From: Phycisphaeraceae bacterium
GTDB taxonomy: Bacteria > Planctomycetota > Phycisphaerae > Phycisphaerales > Phycisphaeraceae
DNA length: 6,291 nt
Assembly: GCA_007119405.1 (NCBI GenBank)
Contig: SKPT01000571.1
Location: 1-6,291 of the forward strand
Direction of reading: 5' to 3'
A program made the position numbers and the translations under genes. Of this stretch, positions 5,169 through 6,291 are shown one piece after another. The notes under the pieces are model-generated. The model was not told the origin of the DNA. It worked only from the letters and a program-made list of their open reading frames with translations, and made no database searches. Every line of letters begins with the position of its first letter. The stretch's first letter is position 1.

Positions 5169-6104
5169 ATGAGACGACACATGGCAATCGCCGTGGCGGC
5201 GGTGCTGGCCCTGACCGGCGGCGTGGCCTGGGCCGACGAGCAGCGGGCCGGCAGCGACGCGCTGGTGTCCACCGGCTGGGTGATGCGCAACCTGGATAAC
5301 CCCGACGTGCGCATCGTCGAGGTCAGCGTCGAGCCGGGCGTCTACGAGCGCGGGCACGTGCGCAACGCGGTGAACTTCCGCTGGCACACCGACCTGGTCG
5401 ACCCGGTGCGCCGCGACATCGTCTCGCCGGAGAACTTCGAGCAGCTCATGCGCCGCTCGGGCATCACCAACGACACGACCGTCGTGCTCTATGGCGATCA
5501 CAACAACTGGTTCGCCGCGTGGGGCGCGTGGGTGTTTCAGATGTACGGCCACGCGGACGTGCGGCTGATGGACGGCGGGCGCGACAAGTGGGTGCGCGAG
5601 GGTCGGCCGATGGACGTGCGCGTGCCGGAGTTCAGCGCGGCCGATTACGAGGTGGACGAGACGAACCCGGGGCTGCGGGCGCGGCTTCCCGACGTGCTGG
5701 CGGCGGTCGAGGGTGAGAAGGAGGCGGTGCTGGTGGACATCCGCTCGCCGGCGGAGTTCTCCGGCCGGGTCATCGCTCCCGAGGGCATCCAGGAGCTGTC
5801 GATCCGCGCCGGGCACGTGCCGGGGGCCAGGAACGTGCCCTGGAACGAGGCGGTGGACCCGGAGACCGGCGAGTTCAAGAGCGCTGAGGAGCTGCGCGAG
5901 TTGTACGCGGCCAAGGGGATCGACGGCAGCAAGCCGATCATCGTCTACTGCCGCATCGGGGAGCGCTCCAGCCACACGTGGTTCGCGCTGAAGCACATTC
6001 TCGGCTACGACGTGCGCAACTACGACGGGTCGTGGACGGAGTATGGCAACGCCGTGGGCGTGCCGATCGAGAACCCGGCCGGGACCGTGTGGACGGGCAA
6101 GTGA
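5169..6104 (+). CDS. Exported two-domain rhodanese, thiosulfate sulfurtransferase (SseA-like)
   Basis: The 311-residue product transfers sulfane sulfur from a donor such as thiosulfate to a thiophilic acceptor through a cysteine persulfide. It begins with a Sec signal peptide: MRRH, a hydrophobic core AIAVAAVLALTGG (6-18) and an AWA site before Asp23, so it should act in the periplasm. Two rhodanese domains follow. The N-terminal one (about 25-150) has VVLYGDHNNW, with Gly109-Asp110 where the cysteine would be, and is non-catalytic as usual for the family. The C-terminal one holds VDIRSPAEFSG (about 193-203), AGHVPGARNVPW (about 215-226) and the active-site loop VYCRIGERSSHTWF with Cys261. 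A CRIGERS loop is typical of thiosulfate sulfurtransferases (compare actinobacterial CysA), whereas CG.GVTA marks mercaptopyruvate enzymes. Start chosen by AAGGAGA 8 nt upstream; an in-frame ATG at 5139 would bury the signal peptide. Confidence 0.93.
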   Translation: MRRHMAIAVAAVLALTGGVAWADEQRAGSDALVSTGWVMRNLDNPDVRIVEVSVEPGVYERGHVRNAVNFRWHTDLVDPVRRDIVSPENFEQLMRRSGITNDTTVVLYGDHNNWFAAWGAWVFQMYGHADVRLMDGGRDKWVREGRPMDVRVPEFSAADYEVDETNPGLRARLPDVLAAVEGEKEAVLVDIRSPAEFSGRVIAPEGIQELSIRAGHVPGARNVPWNEAVDPETGEFKSAEELRELYAAKGIDGSKPIIVYCRIGERSSHTWFALKHILGYDVRNYDGSWTEYGNAVGVPIENPAGTVWTGK

Positions 6105-6252
6105 GCGGGGCGTTGGCGTCGGCCGGGGCCGCCCCTACTCGTGCCGGGAGGGGGGCTCGCCGGCCGATGATCCAGGTTCGCGTCGGTGACGCGCCGTCGA
6201 TGCAGACGCCCTCCCCCGGCCCCTCCCGGAGGGAGGGGGGTGAGCAGGGGGC
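6105..6252. repeat. GC-rich spacer with a hairpin repeat (stem 6220-6227 / 6231-6238)
   Basis: CCCCTCCC (6220-6227) pairs perfectly with GGGAGGGG (6231-6238) across a 3-nt loop. The surrounding phrase, from CCCTCCCCCGGC to GGGGGGTG, resembles the spacer repeats that give spurious 'SPPSLREGPGEG' peptides in many high-GC genomes. The earlier part, around GGCCGGGGCCGCCCCTAC (6122-6139), is of the same repeat-like style. There is no T-run, so it is not a classical terminator, although it may help stop transcription. The last G/A-rich portion merges with the presumed ribosome-binding region of the next gene. Confidence 0.55.
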
Positions 6253-6291
6253 ATGACGCAGACGCTCAACCAATCGAGCACCACGCCGCCC
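6253..6291 (+). CDS. Possible start of a further gene, 13 codons visible
   Basis: ATG 6253 opens a frame to the end of the window encoding MTQTLNQSSTTPP. A G-rich stretch (GAGCAGGGGGC) lies just before it, though a clean Shine-Dalgarno is not separable from the repeat. The Thr/Ser/Pro-rich beginning is compatible with a flexible N-terminus of a longer protein. It lies 148 nt after the rhodanese on the same strand and might be cotranscribed with it. Too little is visible to name a function. Confidence 0.4.
   Translation, partial: MTQTLNQSSTTPP

Noticed and set aside
3873..5996. A 707-codon open frame on the minus strand, antisense to lpdA and the rhodanese
   Set aside because: Its product is a low-complexity Arg/His/Leu/Val mix without motifs, and it lies opposite two confidently identified genes. 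Long antisense frames are expected at this GC content.

Overview
This is a high-GC stretch of bacterial chromosome. Coding regions end most codons in G or C, and the genes sit between non-coding spacers rich in dispersed repeats. The style resembles environmental Planctomycetota, perhaps Phycisphaerae: heptamer microsatellite, REP-like inverted pair, G/C-rich spacer hairpin, and a Lpd with a GGTCLRIGCIPSK active site. That taxonomic guess is inference; there is no rRNA or other marker gene here.

Layout. Bases 1-1340 (+) hold the end of a periplasmic substrate-binding protein and a complete FecCD/BtuC-family permease, overlapping by 4 nt, from a vitamin B12/siderophore/heme-type ABC importer. 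The permease stop overlaps an ATG (ATGA) with a purine-rich ribosome-binding site, the usual entry to the ATPase gene. No ATPase follows; instead there are AATGCAG heptamers and spacer repeat DNA (1340-1477). On the minus strand are a possible 40-residue ORF (1478-1600), a sugar phosphate isomerase/epimerase-type TIM barrel (1606-2448), a perfect 32-bp inverted repeat shaped like a REPIN (2487-2577), and a secreted protein of unknown function (2695-3396). The last carries a likely 1-nt frameshift near its C-terminus. Divergent from it on the plus strand is dihydrolipoyl dehydrogenase (3570-4964). A separately promoted exported two-domain rhodanese follows (5169-6104). After a repeat-bearing spacer the first 13 codons of another gene may begin at 6253.

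How the genes work together. The first two belong to one importer. Lpd is central carbon metabolism (E3 of 2-oxoacid dehydrogenase or glycine cleavage complexes), with no E1/E2 partner in view. The rhodanese is periplasmic sulfur transfer. I see no single pathway joining the whole window and no defence, CRISPR or phage system. The most interesting signals are the truncated importer operon, the REPIN-like element, the frameshifted secreted protein, the possible small ORF, and the layering of repeats over gene boundaries.
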